20,981 bases of DNA from a virus, in IMG/VR virus record IMGVR_UViG_3300049827_000119, positions 1 to 20,981 of that record. One strand, 5' to 3'. The stretch's first letter is position 1; every line of letters begins with the position of its first letter. The notes under the pieces are model-generated. The model was given only the letters and a program-made list of their open reading frames with translations. It did no database searches and was not told the DNA's origin. Below, piece by piece: positions 13,216-20,765 of the stretch. The position numbers and the translations under genes were made by a program.

Positions 13216-13658
13216 TATGAAAACTCCTGTAAGTAGTTAATGGCACTTTGTAATACATCAGGTTTTTCTTGAGCGTTTCCAAGCAGGTGATTACATCTAG
13301 TACACAATAAACCTCTTACTGCGCCGGTGGTGTGATTATGGTCTACGGACAATCTCTTTCCGAAAGGGTCTGGTTCTTTGCAGATATAGCATTTATTATC
13401 TTGTGCGATTTCTTTTCTTTCATACTCTACTTTGTCTATTCCGTATAATTTCTTAATCATTGCATAAAAACAATGACCGTGTTTTTTTTGGTATTTCTTA
13501 TCTAGCTTTCTTTTACACTCTTTACAATAAACAGTTACGCTCGATTTATTTGATTTGTCTTTTCCAAAATAATCTACACTTTTATAAACATTACACGCCG
13601 GACATTTCTTGTTTCCATCTTTCCAAACCTCATTATTTCTTCGACCTGCTCTTCCCAT
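13215..13658 (-). CDS. HNH / endonuclease VII-type homing-like nuclease
   Basis: Start chosen at ATG 13658, one nt after the upstream stop and preceded by GGGATTATAGT. A longer frame to 13694 would overlap the head gene. The 147-residue product has four zinc knuckle pairs: CPAC (19-22), CKEC (45-48), CYIC (90-93) and CTRC (119-122). The catalytic signature LSVDHNHTTGAVRGLLCTRCN places it in the recombination endonuclease VII/HNH group, with Asp106-His107 and His109 the likely metal/catalytic residues. The gene is visibly richer in A and T and in Lys codons than its neighbours, and it splits a gpF-gpG pair that is adjacent in Mu. Both signs suggest a free-standing mobile endonuclease acquired from elsewhere. 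Confidence 0.88.
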   Translation of the reverse strand: MGRAGRRNNEVWKDGNKKCPACNVYKSVDYFGKDKSNKSSVTVYCKECKRKLDKKYQKKHGHCFYAMIKKLYGIDKVEYERKEIAQDNKCYICKEPDPFGKRLSVDHNHTTGAVRGLLCTRCNHLLGNAQEKPDVLQSAINYLQEFS

Positions 13659-13659
13659 A

Positions 13660-14265
13660 CTATAATCCCAACGCCTTTCTTTGAGCTTCCTCAACTAAGT
13701 CCAAGTCTACAATCGGTTTTGTAAAACAACGGCAGCCCACGTGACTGCTGTTTGGCGGGTATGCGTCCACATCTTCAACACCAAAGTGTTCACCTTCACG
13801 CTCTGAGCAGATAGGGCATACCAGCTCATCACTAGCAGTCATCCACTCAACCGTAGTGATAAAGCCTGTGCTTTCCCACGCCGCCATGTTGCCCATGCTA
13901 AAGGCGCGGGTGACTTCGGTCGCCGCTATTCGTGCGGCACGTGCCTCACCAAATATACCCGCCATCGTTACCTCTAGCACGTCCAACGACTGCCCGCTCT
14001 GCATCCATTCGACCATTGCGGCTTGTACCTGCTTGCGGGTATTGTCTGTAATGTCCTTGATTTCGCCATAGCGATAGTCACGGGCAAATCTTACAGCGGC
14101 ATCGTTGAATGAGTTTGGATTGACTAGCGGTTGGATGTTGAGCGGTAACGCTTCCGTTCCGCCGTCCATGCCTAACGCTAGACCGGCAAGGAATAGCGGT
14201 AGCATCTCTTCATAGAGTGCCTGCTCTTCTTCGTCCCAAAACTTAGAATCAAACGGGGTCGGCAT
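13660..14265 (-). CDS. Head morphogenesis protein (Mu gpF / SPP1 gp7-like)
   Basis: A 201-residue protein whose C-terminal half has the conserved Mu F pattern: ARIAATEVTRAFSMGNMAAW (111-130), then WMTASDELVCPICSEREGE with Cys150-x2-Cys153, and PPNSSHVGCRC with His175, Cys178 and Cys180, a likely metal site. This family is a minor head component, often bound to the portal and sometimes injected with DNA. At 201 residues it is short, keeping the core and only a brief N-terminal region. Its ATG overlaps the portal stop (TAATG). The HNH gene begins one base after its TAG. Confidence 0.88.
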   Translation of the reverse strand: MPTPFDSKFWDEEEQALYEEMLPLFLAGLALGMDGGTEALPLNIQPLVNPNSFNDAAVRFARDYRYGEIKDITDNTRKQVQAAMVEWMQSGQSLDVLEVTMAGIFGEARAARIAATEVTRAFSMGNMAAWESTGFITTVEWMTASDELVCPICSEREGEHFGVEDVDAYPPNSSHVGCRCFTKPIVDLDLVEEAQRKALGL

Positions 14266-15776
14266 TAGACACCCTTCATCTCTTTAGCGGCTTTCATCAC
14301 GCGCTTTTTTTGCTTCTCAAGGAATACGGTCATAGCCGCGTCCCATTCCTTTTCTGCCTTCGTGCGGGCGCGTTTGTCAAGTGGATCACCAACACCGAAC
14401 AACGTAGCCTTATTTTGTTCCGGCTGTGTCATGTCGCCTTGCTCGGTGTTATCCGATGTAGCGCGTGGCGCGGGGCGTTCTGCCATCGGACGACCAAACG
14501 GTGACGGGTTATTCATCATTGCCTCTCTTGCGCGGGCGATGTTCTCTGCCTTTGCGCTAACGATTTCATCCATTGTTAGTTCTGACAAGCCAGCGGTTTG
14601 ACGTAGCATCATTTCATCGCGTGGCGTCCAGGTCAACTTGTCACCAATCTTTTGCAAGAAGTCCGCAAGGGCTGAAATGTCCTTATCACCAGCGGGGGAA
14701 TGTTCAAGACAAATGTCCTCATAGTCATAACCGTTCAATTTCAAGATACGCGGGATTTCCTGCTTGGTGAATGTCTCAGCGATAATATCAGCAGTTGCGT
14801 TGACGATCATTGTAGCAAGTTCGGTCTGGTCGCCCGATAACGCCAGCGAACCGCTCCCGTTCTGTCCCAACATAATGAACTGAGACAACATCGCCATCAG
14901 CTGGCGCGATTCCAAACGCTCGATGGCTTTGCCGATTGCGTCAAAGCCCTTACCAGCACCGGACAATAACATGACCTCCCAGCCGAAAGGTAGAGTGATG
15001 CCTGCCTGTTCGTCATTCCGTAAGTTGCGCAAAACTTCGGCGGCAATGCTCGCATCACTGGACGGGTCATCCAAGTCCGTGCTTGCGCCTGCAGGCATCT
15101 TCAACACTGGCATACCTGTTAAGTCACGCTCGAAGCCAATACCCTCTAATGCGTGATAATTCTTCCAGTAATAGTAGGATGTCCACGCGCTACGCAACAG
15201 GCTTATTCCTTCGGGGTTGTTGTTCTCAACCTTTGTACGGAAATGAAGCATTCGTTCAATTGGCAAGGTGTCAAGCGTGTACGCGGGCGGGGCTTGCTGG
15301 ATAACGCCCATAATCTCACCGTTGCGTTTGTTTGGGTCGTAGCCAGTTTGTCCAGGATAATTGAGAAGCCACTGGTACACGGTGTTCTGCTTGCGCGGGC
15401 TGAAACTATCCCAGCCCCATGAGCCATCATCATACTTTTTATAGTTCACCCAGAACAGGCTAAAGCCGAACGGCAGCATGGTCATCACTTCGCTGATAAA
15501 GTCGTTCCAGCTTTGGCTCATGTACTCACGGCATTCGTTCAGGAAGTCAACGCGTTCATCTTCTTCTGTACTTTCGTCCTTGCTAACGAAGTTCCATGAA
15601 ATATTACGCAAGGCTTGCTCGTGGTAGTACAGCATGGCAGCGATAATGGGCGAGTTGCGCCTCATTTCATCATAACGTTTGTAGCCTTCTTTGCCGCGTA
15701 ACTCTTTAAGAAATTCCTCTTGTACATTGCCACTATAAACAATAAGTCCAGTCGTGCCTTGTTCTGTTTTTGCCAT
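14265..15776 (-). CDS. Portal protein (Mu gp29-like, DUF935 type)
   Basis: A 503-residue protein following TerL. The ribosome site is AGGAGCATAGAAC. Landmarks of the Mu gp29/DUF935 portal group are RRNSPIIAAMLYYHEQALRN near residue 40, SWNDFISEVMTMLPFGFSLF near 90, a helical stem/wing region (MLHFRTKVENNNPEGISLLR, then WTSYYYWKNYHALEGIGFER) and a crown-like tail rich in Lys, Ala and Glu. The portal forms the dodecameric DNA gate, docks the terminase and nucleates head assembly. The very basic C-terminus (EKQKKRVMKAAKEMKG) is likely to face DNA. Order and length agree well with this call. Confidence 0.88.
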   Translation of the reverse strand: MAKTEQGTTGLIVYSGNVQEEFLKELRGKEGYKRYDEMRRNSPIIAAMLYYHEQALRNISWNFVSKDESTEEDERVDFLNECREYMSQSWNDFISEVMTMLPFGFSLFWVNYKKYDDGSWGWDSFSPRKQNTVYQWLLNYPGQTGYDPNKRNGEIMGVIQQAPPAYTLDTLPIERMLHFRTKVENNNPEGISLLRSAWTSYYYWKNYHALEGIGFERDLTGMPVLKMPAGASTDLDDPSSDASIAAEVLRNLRNDEQAGITLPFGWEVMLLSGAGKGFDAIGKAIERLESRQLMAMLSQFIMLGQNGSGSLALSGDQTELATMIVNATADIIAETFTKQEIPRILKLNGYDYEDICLEHSPAGDKDISALADFLQKIGDKLTWTPRDEMMLRQTAGLSELTMDEIVSAKAENIARAREAMMNNPSPFGRPMAERPAPRATSDNTEQGDMTQPEQNKATLFGVGDPLDKRARTKAEKEWDAAMTVFLEKQKKRVMKAAKEMKGV

Positions 15777-15787
15777 GTTCTATGCTC

Positions 15788-17074
15788 CTAATATTTGGAC
15801 GCCCAGCCCGTCTCTACGGGTTGCCATTTGGATGCGGTGCGCTTGCTCTTGACCATCTCGCCCGCGCCAATCATATCTACCTCATGTGCATATCTGCCAG
15901 CGGCGATAAGATGGTCATTTGTTCCGCTAGGCTTAAGTATCGCATTTCCACCCGCATCTTCCTGCCAGTGGGCGGTACTAATTTCCATCTTCGTATTAAC
16001 GCAGTTCTTATCTATAACAATTTCCTGCTGTTGCAACCACTGATACCCAAACAACACGGAATCCTTGCCCTTCGCCGCACCCACCGCGCTAATGCCGTAG
16101 GTCGTTAGTTCTGCAATTGACTTCGGTTCTGCGCTATCACAAACTACATACCGATTGCCGATCTTGCGCTTGACTTCGGCGGCAAGCAAGTCATTCGTCA
16201 AGCCTTTTTGATAGAGTTCGTCATAGACATAAATCCGCTTATTTGCCTTGTCGTAATGTGCGACCCATAAAGCGGACGGGTCAACGCTAAAACCGAAATC
16301 AAGCCCGAAGCGATGGTTAACAAACTGGTCACGCATCCCGCTCAAATCTTCCACGCGCCAATTTGTAAAGATGACGTGTCCCAATATTCCCCAATTGCCA
16401 AGCGTGTACACGTTATACCGGTACTTGTCCTTCTCGCTCTCAAGATCTTTTTGGTCTTGCGATGTCAGGAATTTATTATCCTTGTACGTGGTCTTGAGTA
16501 TGCTCAAGTCGTCCGTTCTGTATTCTGTCTGACTGTCAGACCATGCCACTGACTTAAAAAATTCCTCATATATCCAGTGACTTTGCAGTATCGGGTTGAA
16601 TGAGAGTATCATTCTTTTTCGGGTATTCTCATCGCCGCCGCGTTGCCGTTTGTATAAATTCATTACATCATTCTTTTCAGTCTCCGTTGCCTCTTCAATC
16701 CAAATGTCGGTAATAACGCCAGTCGGAGGCACAATTGACTTTAGTTTCTCTACATCATCCAAGCCAGCAAAATAAGCAATACAACCATTCTTTTTATATG
16801 TGATGGTCGCATCGTCTTTATTGACTTTGAATCGACTAGATATTCCTAATTCATCTATCACTCGTTTTACCTGCATAAATACTGACGATCTAATGGTACG
16901 CGCTACCTGCCTGCATATTAAATAATTTCTGCCGCCCGTCATTAAATCAACTATAACCCGTTGCGATAACGCCCACGATTTACCAGACCCGCTCCCGCCG
17001 AATATAATTTGTGTCCGTGCGTAATCTTCCAAGAGGGGGAGGTAAGCGTCATTGATTATTAGGTTCTGTTGCAT
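15788..17074 (-). CDS. terL: Terminase large subunit (packaging ATPase and nuclease)
   Basis: A 428-residue protein from ATG 17074, with AAAGG six nt upstream. A GTG at 17077 could add one residue. Walker A is GGSGSGKS (26-33) and Walker B with its catalytic Glu is ITDIWIEEATE (121-131). SFNP near 158-161 fits the coupling motif. The C-terminal nuclease domain has FGLDFGFSVDPSALW with Asp259, followed by a CDSAEPKSIAEL segment whose Asp is a second metal ligand. This is the layout of PBSX/Terminase_3-type enzymes, which pump DNA through the portal and cut concatemers. The gene overlaps TerS by 26 nt. Near-normal length and intact motifs indicate an active enzyme. Confidence 0.95.
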   Translation of the reverse strand: MQQNLIINDAYLPLLEDYARTQIIFGGSGSGKSWALSQRVIVDLMTGGRNYLICRQVARTIRSSVFMQVKRVIDELGISSRFKVNKDDATITYKKNGCIAYFAGLDDVEKLKSIVPPTGVITDIWIEEATETEKNDVMNLYKRQRGGDENTRKRMILSFNPILQSHWIYEEFFKSVAWSDSQTEYRTDDLSILKTTYKDNKFLTSQDQKDLESEKDKYRYNVYTLGNWGILGHVIFTNWRVEDLSGMRDQFVNHRFGLDFGFSVDPSALWVAHYDKANKRIYVYDELYQKGLTNDLLAAEVKRKIGNRYVVCDSAEPKSIAELTTYGISAVGAAKGKDSVLFGYQWLQQQEIVIDKNCVNTKMEISTAHWQEDAGGNAILKPSGTNDHLIAAGRYAHEVDMIGAGEMVKSKRTASKWQPVETGWASKY

Positions 17075-17438
17075 CACTCGCCTTTCGTATGTTGATAGTC
17101 AGGCTTCCGTCACTGTTCTGTAAATCAAGCGTATCCTTTACCTTGCCCTCCGCCCGTTCCATCAGTTCTTTCCATAGTCCAGACGTAGGCTCAAACATCA
17201 ACGCGCTAAACACGCGGGCGGTCACTAAGTATTTCATTTGCACATCGGCGGGCAACTCGGCAAGCATCCTGCCTAGGTCGTTATCTTTGCCGATGAACGC
17301 GATAATATCCGCTGGGTACATATCACCAACGGATTTGATTATCGCCGCCCAACTTTCGCCGTCCTTCGGTCTGCCGGTCGGGTTGGGTGACTTACCCCCT
17401 TTCTTCCATGCTGGGTTACCGCGCTTTTTGATTGTCAT
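17049..17438 (-). CDS. terS: Terminase small subunit-like protein
   Basis: A 129-residue protein just before and overlapping TerL. The N-terminus KRGNPAWKKGGKSPNPTGRP carries the basic G-x-S-x-NP-x-GRP motif frequent in phage small terminase-like and DUF5681 proteins, and probably contacts DNA. The middle is helical (WAAIIKSVGDMYPADIIAFI, MKYLVTARVFSALMF), and a C-terminal LWKELMERAEGKVKDTLDLQ segment is often seen in TerS proteins that end with a short beta tail. It would recognise the packaging site and hand DNA to TerL. No strong ribosome site is adjacent, the nearest AGGAG being 18 nt upstream. Position makes the role likely. The subtype is uncertain. Confidence 0.82.
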   Translation of the reverse strand: MTIKKRGNPAWKKGGKSPNPTGRPKDGESWAAIIKSVGDMYPADIIAFIGKDNDLGRMLAELPADVQMKYLVTARVFSALMFEPTSGLWKELMERAEGKVKDTLDLQNSDGSLTINIRKASDATEPNNQ

Positions 17439-17449
17439 TTATTAGCAAT

Positions 17450-17662
17450 TTACTTGCTCCTCGGGTCATCCACTGCGCGCCATACAAAATGCCCGCCAGC
17501 GCGAGTATCCCACCGCCAGACCGCCAGTGTCTCGTACTTATGCTGTACGCTCGTGCGGGTGCTAATCCCTGCAATGCCGTTGTCAACTGTGACCAGCACA
17601 AACGGACGGGCGGCGAAGTACAGGGTGATAATGAGGACGATACTTACTACTAGCTTTTTCAT
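17450..17662 (-). CDS. Small single-span membrane protein
   Basis: A 70-residue protein with a good ribosome site (AGAAAGGATTCC) and an ATGA overlap with the previous gene. MKKLVVSIVLIITLYFAARP is a classic N-terminal membrane anchor or signal sequence with Lys2-Lys3 inside. The rest (TVDNGIAGISTRTSVQHKYE, AVWRWDTRAGGHFVWRAVDD) is a Trp/Arg-rich outer segment. There is no lipobox Cys. It could be a membrane-associated lysis or exclusion accessory, but nothing in the sequence proves this. The position immediately before TerS is where some phages carry small accessory genes. Confidence 0.65.
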   Translation of the reverse strand: MKKLVVSIVLIITLYFAARPFVLVTVDNGIAGISTRTSVQHKYETLAVWRWDTRAGGHFVWRAVDDPRSK

Positions 17663-17874
17663 GGAATCCTTTCTAAACTATGCACACCCAAATGGATCGG
17701 ATGCGTTGAACGCTTTTTGCGTATCTCATACGTGATAACCACATCCACGTCTTTGGTCAAGCCGACCTCCTGCCCGTCGAATACTATCTCATCGTGAGAT
17801 AATTCAGGATTGTACGCCAGTTCACATAACACGAGTGTTCTAGCGGCGGAGCGGGGGAGGTTGTGCAAGTACAT
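17659..17874 (-). CDS. Small hypothetical protein
   Basis: A 71-residue protein beginning MYLHNLPRSAARTLVLCELA. The ATG shares bases with the upstream stop (TAATG), and its own TGA overlaps the next start (ATGA), so it is translated as part of a chain. The middle is mixed (ELSHDEIVFDGQEVGLTKDV) and leads to strands with a basic ending (DVVITYEIRKKRSTHPIHLG). No known motif, signal peptide or membrane segment. It may be a tail-fibre or neck accessory by association. Function unknown. Confidence 0.6.
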   Translation of the reverse strand: MYLHNLPRSAARTLVLCELAYNPELSHDEIVFDGQEVGLTKDVDVVITYEIRKKRSTHPIHLGVHSLERIP

Positions 17875-18197
17875 TATCGTTCTGCCCTTACAAAGAAATA
17901 AGCCTCTTTGATGTCCGTGCCTGTGGCGAATTTCACCTCAACACGATAGAGAATATCTTGAGTTAATGACTTGAGTTCTGGACAAGTAATTGTCTGTCCG
18001 TTGATGGAGCCGCTGCCCACCGGCATCACGGTACTGGTAACATCCGTGTGTGTGTTGGTGGACTCGTCCACACCGAAAGCCCTAACGGTCAACGGGGCAA
18101 CAGGTACGCCCCAAGTCGTGTCAACTGTCACCGTCCATGTAATTTCTTCGTCCACCCCTTGGATCTGTTTACCTTCCAATACTTCACGATTTGCCAT
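17874..18197 (-). CDS. Ig-like small structural protein
   Basis: A 107-residue beta protein starting MANREVLEGKQIQGVDEEIT. Features are WTVTVDTTWGVPVAPLTVRA, then FGVDESTNTHTDVTSTVMPV, GSGSINGQTITCPELKSLTQ and YRVEVKFATGTDIKEAYFFV, which together look like one Ig/fibronectin-type domain. Proteins of this plan (V-T-x-x-V-M-P-x-G-S...G-x-x-I-T-x-P-x-L-x-x-L-T...Y-R-V-E-V-x-F) recur next to small fibre and neck genes in phages. The ribosome site is AGGAGAGCGATA. Both ends overlap neighbours by TAATG. Likely a virion surface or fibre accessory. Confidence 0.68.
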   Translation of the reverse strand: MANREVLEGKQIQGVDEEITWTVTVDTTWGVPVAPLTVRAFGVDESTNTHTDVTSTVMPVGSGSINGQTITCPELKSLTQDILYRVEVKFATGTDIKEAYFFVRAER

Positions 18198-18445
18198 TAT
18201 CGCTCTCCTGTATTCAGCGCGGTACTACGGGCGGCTAAAGTCAGGGATGTGTCACGCGCCGCAAGTGTCAACGCTTGAATCGTGCCGCGTCCAACGATGC
18301 CCTCTGTCCACGTACCACCCGCCCAAGCACCTGTGACCCATGAGCCAATTACCCAGCCGGGATACCGTTCCGCCCATGAGTTACCAGCCCATGAGTCAAA
18401 CTCCCAAGTGCCGGGAACATCCCAGACGCTACCGATTGCCGCCAT
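18197..18445 (-). CDS. Tryptophan-rich short-repeat protein
   Basis: An 82-residue protein with two sections. Residues 8-46 have tryptophans at 8, 14, 19, 24, 31, 36, 41 and 46, mostly five apart, with Gly, Ser and Thr between them (for example GSWVTGAWAGGTWTEG). Residues 58-76 repeat the unit LTLAARDTS / LTLAARSTA, and the chain ends LNTGER. Such W-x-x-G-x-W and TLxARS repeats occur in small virion or fibre-associated proteins of other phages and suggest a beta-solenoid or stacked-aromatic surface. Stop and start codons are joined to both neighbours (TAAATG and TAATG). Function unknown. Confidence 0.68.
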   Translation of the reverse strand: MAAIGSVWDVPGTWEFDSWAGNSWAERYPGWVIGSWVTGAWAGGTWTEGIVGRGTIQALTLAARDTSLTLAARSTALNTGER

Positions 18446-18823
18446 TTATGCGGGTCCCCAAGGAATGGTCGAACCGTTGCCAGTCAAGGTCACGCTGTTG
18501 ACTTTCGTCACATCGGCAACAACGGCGGGCAGTAGGTACTCTGTTCCGGCTTTGTTCACCACCCATAACGCGGGAATGTGCTGTTGGTCTACCGTGCTGG
18601 TCGCGGTCTTGAAGATGCAAATATATTCACCTTCTGCGTTATTCGAGCCGCTGGCGAGTTGATATTTATATAACCCGTCACCCACTTCGGTCGTGTTGCC
18701 AGCGGTAACAATCTCTGTCCCGTTGCGGTACACATCCACCGTGACAGTTAAGCCGGTCTTGCCAACTTTGCTCTCGATGTAATGAGCGTAAAAGATTAAA
18801 GCGTTTCCAGTTTGTTCAAGCAT
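18446..18823 (-). CDS. Beta-rich fibre-associated protein
   Basis: A 125-residue protein beginning MLEQTGNALIFYAHYIESKV. AAGGAGACTTAAAA precedes the ATG. The core reads GKTGLTVTVDVYRNGTEIVT, then TEVGDGLYKYQLASGSNNAE and GEYICIFKTATSTVDQQHIP. This V-x-V-x-V-Y-x-x-G...EVG-x-GLY-x-Y plan is common in phage fibre-side or neck-side beta-sandwich proteins. The final part (VVADVTKVNSVTLTGNGSTI) may be a short repeat or trimerisation piece. It follows the tail spike directly. It is probably part of the host-contact apparatus, inferred from context. Confidence 0.68.
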   Translation of the reverse strand: MLEQTGNALIFYAHYIESKVGKTGLTVTVDVYRNGTEIVTAGNTTEVGDGLYKYQLASGSNNAEGEYICIFKTATSTVDQQHIPALWVVNKAGTEYLLPAVVADVTKVNSVTLTGNGSTIPWGPA

Positions 18824-18835
18824 TTTTAAGTCTCC

Positions 18836-20011
18836 TTAACTTGTGGTCGTGTGAGTTTGTAGAGCGTCATTATTTACTGTGCGGTCAACGTACACACCCA
18901 ATGGATATTTGCCGCCACTCCCGATCAGCCCATCCATCGAACCTACTAAAACAATCGCGGAGTTAGAAGCATCAATGTCCAACTTTAGCACATTATTACT
19001 TTCCAGCGTAATCATGCTGGAGTTGCGGAATTTTGCGGTGTAGTTGTTTTCTGTCAATAAAGAGGTGTGAATTTTGGTGGAGTTGCACCAGTTGGAATTG
19101 ATATGATATTGCGCCTGTCCCTCCAAGTCCAAACCCTCCAACGTCATGCAATTTATCCCAGCATAAGCGGTTGCCCCGTCAAGATAAATGTGCGCTCCGC
19201 TGGAAGTGCCTGTCAAATATAAGCGGTTGGTTTGCACTCTCACAAAGGTACACAGATTTAAATTAGTTTCATAACCGCCATGTGGAACAACTTGTAAATG
19301 GAATGATGGCAACGCCTCACCGCCCAACATAATCCCAAAATATAAGTCTGTAAAAACGGAGTTACCCGGTTGCAGGTCGTTATTTGTACCGATTGAATAA
19401 TCATTGTCACTAGCCACCCGTATCCCCTGAATACACCGCGCCCGCAAATTTGCAAAGTGGCTGTTCATAATGTTGACGAAATCAAACGCCAATCCCGTAA
19501 CATTGGATGCGAGAATATCACGGACAACGGACGCACTCAAGCCGTGAATATTCGTACCACCGCAACGAATGACGGTTTCCACATTGTTGAATCCAAGCGA
19601 TTCGATCTTTACCCCATGCAACGCGGATTGTGGTCCGTAGGTGTTGCCTGTTAAATCCTGAGTGAGAGCAATGCCGCCAGGATACGTGATAACTGTCCCC
19701 GTATTTACGGTGTCCAAATCCCAATAATTCGGCTGAATAGTGGATGCCCCAGGATAGACACCCCGAAGCGTCACGCCGTTTTTCAAGATAAGTGAGGCGG
19801 TTAATTTATACGTGCCGGTGGGTAAGAACACCTCGCCACCACCCGCCGCGTTTGCGGCATTAATCGCGGCTTGAATTGCGGTGGTGTCATCGTGCGACCC
19901 ATTTCCAAATGCGCCGTAATCAACAACGTTAAATAGGCGCGTTGCGATCTCGTTATGTTCTGCGATATGTCCAGTGTCGTTCAGTTGCCAAGTGTTTCTG
20001 AGTGGAGTCAT
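18836..20011 (-). CDS. Tail spike with pectate-lyase-like beta-helix (putative depolymerase)
   Basis: A 391-residue protein. Residues 28-70 hold the Pectate_lyase_3 entry motif: FNVVDYGAFGNGSHDDTTAI, a helix QAAINAANAA, then GGGEVFLPTGTYKLTASLIL. The following repeats (LKNGVTLRGVYPG, ALHGVKIESLGFNNVETVIR, INCMTLEGLDLEGQAQYHIN, SNWCNSTKIHTSLL) look like rungs of a right-handed beta-helix to about residue 365. The first 27 residues (LRNTWQLNDTGHIAEHNEIA) would connect to the particle. Such spikes are trimers that bind and often cleave host capsule or cell-wall sugars. At 391 residues it is compact. No catalytic residues can be assigned by eye, so enzyme activity is plausible but unproven. The ribosome site is GAAGGATGTATT. 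Confidence 0.83.
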   Translation of the reverse strand: MTPLRNTWQLNDTGHIAEHNEIATRLFNVVDYGAFGNGSHDDTTAIQAAINAANAAGGGEVFLPTGTYKLTASLILKNGVTLRGVYPGASTIQPNYWDLDTVNTGTVITYPGGIALTQDLTGNTYGPQSALHGVKIESLGFNNVETVIRCGGTNIHGLSASVVRDILASNVTGLAFDFVNIMNSHFANLRARCIQGIRVASDNDYSIGTNNDLQPGNSVFTDLYFGIMLGGEALPSFHLQVVPHGGYETNLNLCTFVRVQTNRLYLTGTSSGAHIYLDGATAYAGINCMTLEGLDLEGQAQYHINSNWCNSTKIHTSLLTENNYTAKFRNSSMITLESNNVLKLDIDASNSAIVLVGSMDGLIGSGGKYPLGVYVDRTVNNDALQTHTTTS

Positions 20012-20057
20012 AATACATCCTTCATCAAGTCATCTGATAGCGTGCCGAGGCCGCCGC

Positions 20058-20594
20058 CTAAGTAGGGTTTCCTATCGAAAACTCGTACTCGTTGATATAT
20101 GCCGCGCCGCCGATGTTTGGCAATAACTCCAAATATTCAAGTTTCAAATATCGAAATGGTGTTGTGCCTGTAATGGTTTCTTCGTGCGGGTCGGTAGCGT
20201 CGTATAAAATCGTGCCACTAACCGCCGTCCAATTGGTATTGTCGGGCGATGTTTTCCAGACACCCTGCCCCTGCACATCACCGCCGTAGCGTTTAACTTT
20301 GTCAATAACTACCAAATGTCCAAAATCGAACTTGATCCAGAATCCTGCCGTACCTGCATTGACGCCAGAATTGGTAGAATAGATTTGATTCGTTTTTGTA
20401 CCATCCACCCATGCACTCACCGCCCCGCTCCATGCTTGTGTTGTTAAACCATTATCGCCTATTGTTATAGTAATCAATGCAGTTCTGTCACCCATTCCGC
20501 CCGTGTTGGCATAAGACGGGGTTTCGTACGTGACACCGCCGCCGCCCGCCATCCCCAACGCGCCAATTAATTTTCTTGTGCCTAAAGGAAACAT
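20058..20594 (-). CDS. Discoidin / F5/8 type C-like carbohydrate-binding protein
   Basis: Start chosen at ATG 20594, with CGGAG and a 6-nt spacer. A TTG at 20612 would add six residues and overlap that site. The 178-residue product has a short N-terminal segment (MFPLGTRKLIGALGMAGGGG) then a galactose-binding-like sandwich: WIKFDFGHLVVIDKVKRYGG, WKTSPDNTNWTAVSGTILYD and FRYLKLEYLELLPNIGGAAY. The F-D-x-G-x-x-x-x-I-x-K-V...S-x-D-x-x-x-W...R-Y-L-K-L order is that of CBM32/discoidin domains. It would bind surface glycans, alongside the tail spike encoded next. It is the first convincing gene after the gene-poor leader. Confidence 0.8.
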   Translation of the reverse strand: MFPLGTRKLIGALGMAGGGGVTYETPSYANTGGMGDRTALITITIGDNGLTTQAWSGAVSAWVDGTKTNQIYSTNSGVNAGTAGFWIKFDFGHLVVIDKVKRYGGDVQGQGVWKTSPDNTNWTAVSGTILYDATDPHEETITGTTPFRYLKLEYLELLPNIGGAAYINEYEFSIGNPT

Positions 20595-20670
20595 GATATA
20601 CTCCGGTTGCAAGCCGCCCTTTGCCGGTTTGTCATGGCGCGGGGTGTTAGTAGCATCGCCGCGCTTTTTT

Positions 20671-20689
20671 ATTCATTATACTACGATTT
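20671..20689 (-). promoter_or_regulatory. TATAAT-containing 19-nt repeat, copy 2 (promoter candidate)
   Basis: Identical to 12625-12607. TATAAT is at 20680-20675 on the minus strand, about 80 nt before the discoidin gene. The -35 area at 17-nt spacing reads GCGAAC, which is poor, so activity may need an activator or the repeat may be a protein-binding site. It precedes the first gene of the block. Confidence 0.45.
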
Positions 20690-20765
20690 GATTAACGGTT
20701 CGCTTTACTGGCGGGGCGTATCCGCCTGTGATTTTTCGCGGACGTTTAGCCCGTTGCACGCTATA

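Noticed and set aside
17659-17874. Tried to assign the two small genes before TerS (17450-17874) as a holin/spanin lysis pair
   Set aside because: Only one has a membrane segment, there is no lipobox or endolysin nearby, and no lysis motif is visible. Left as unknown.
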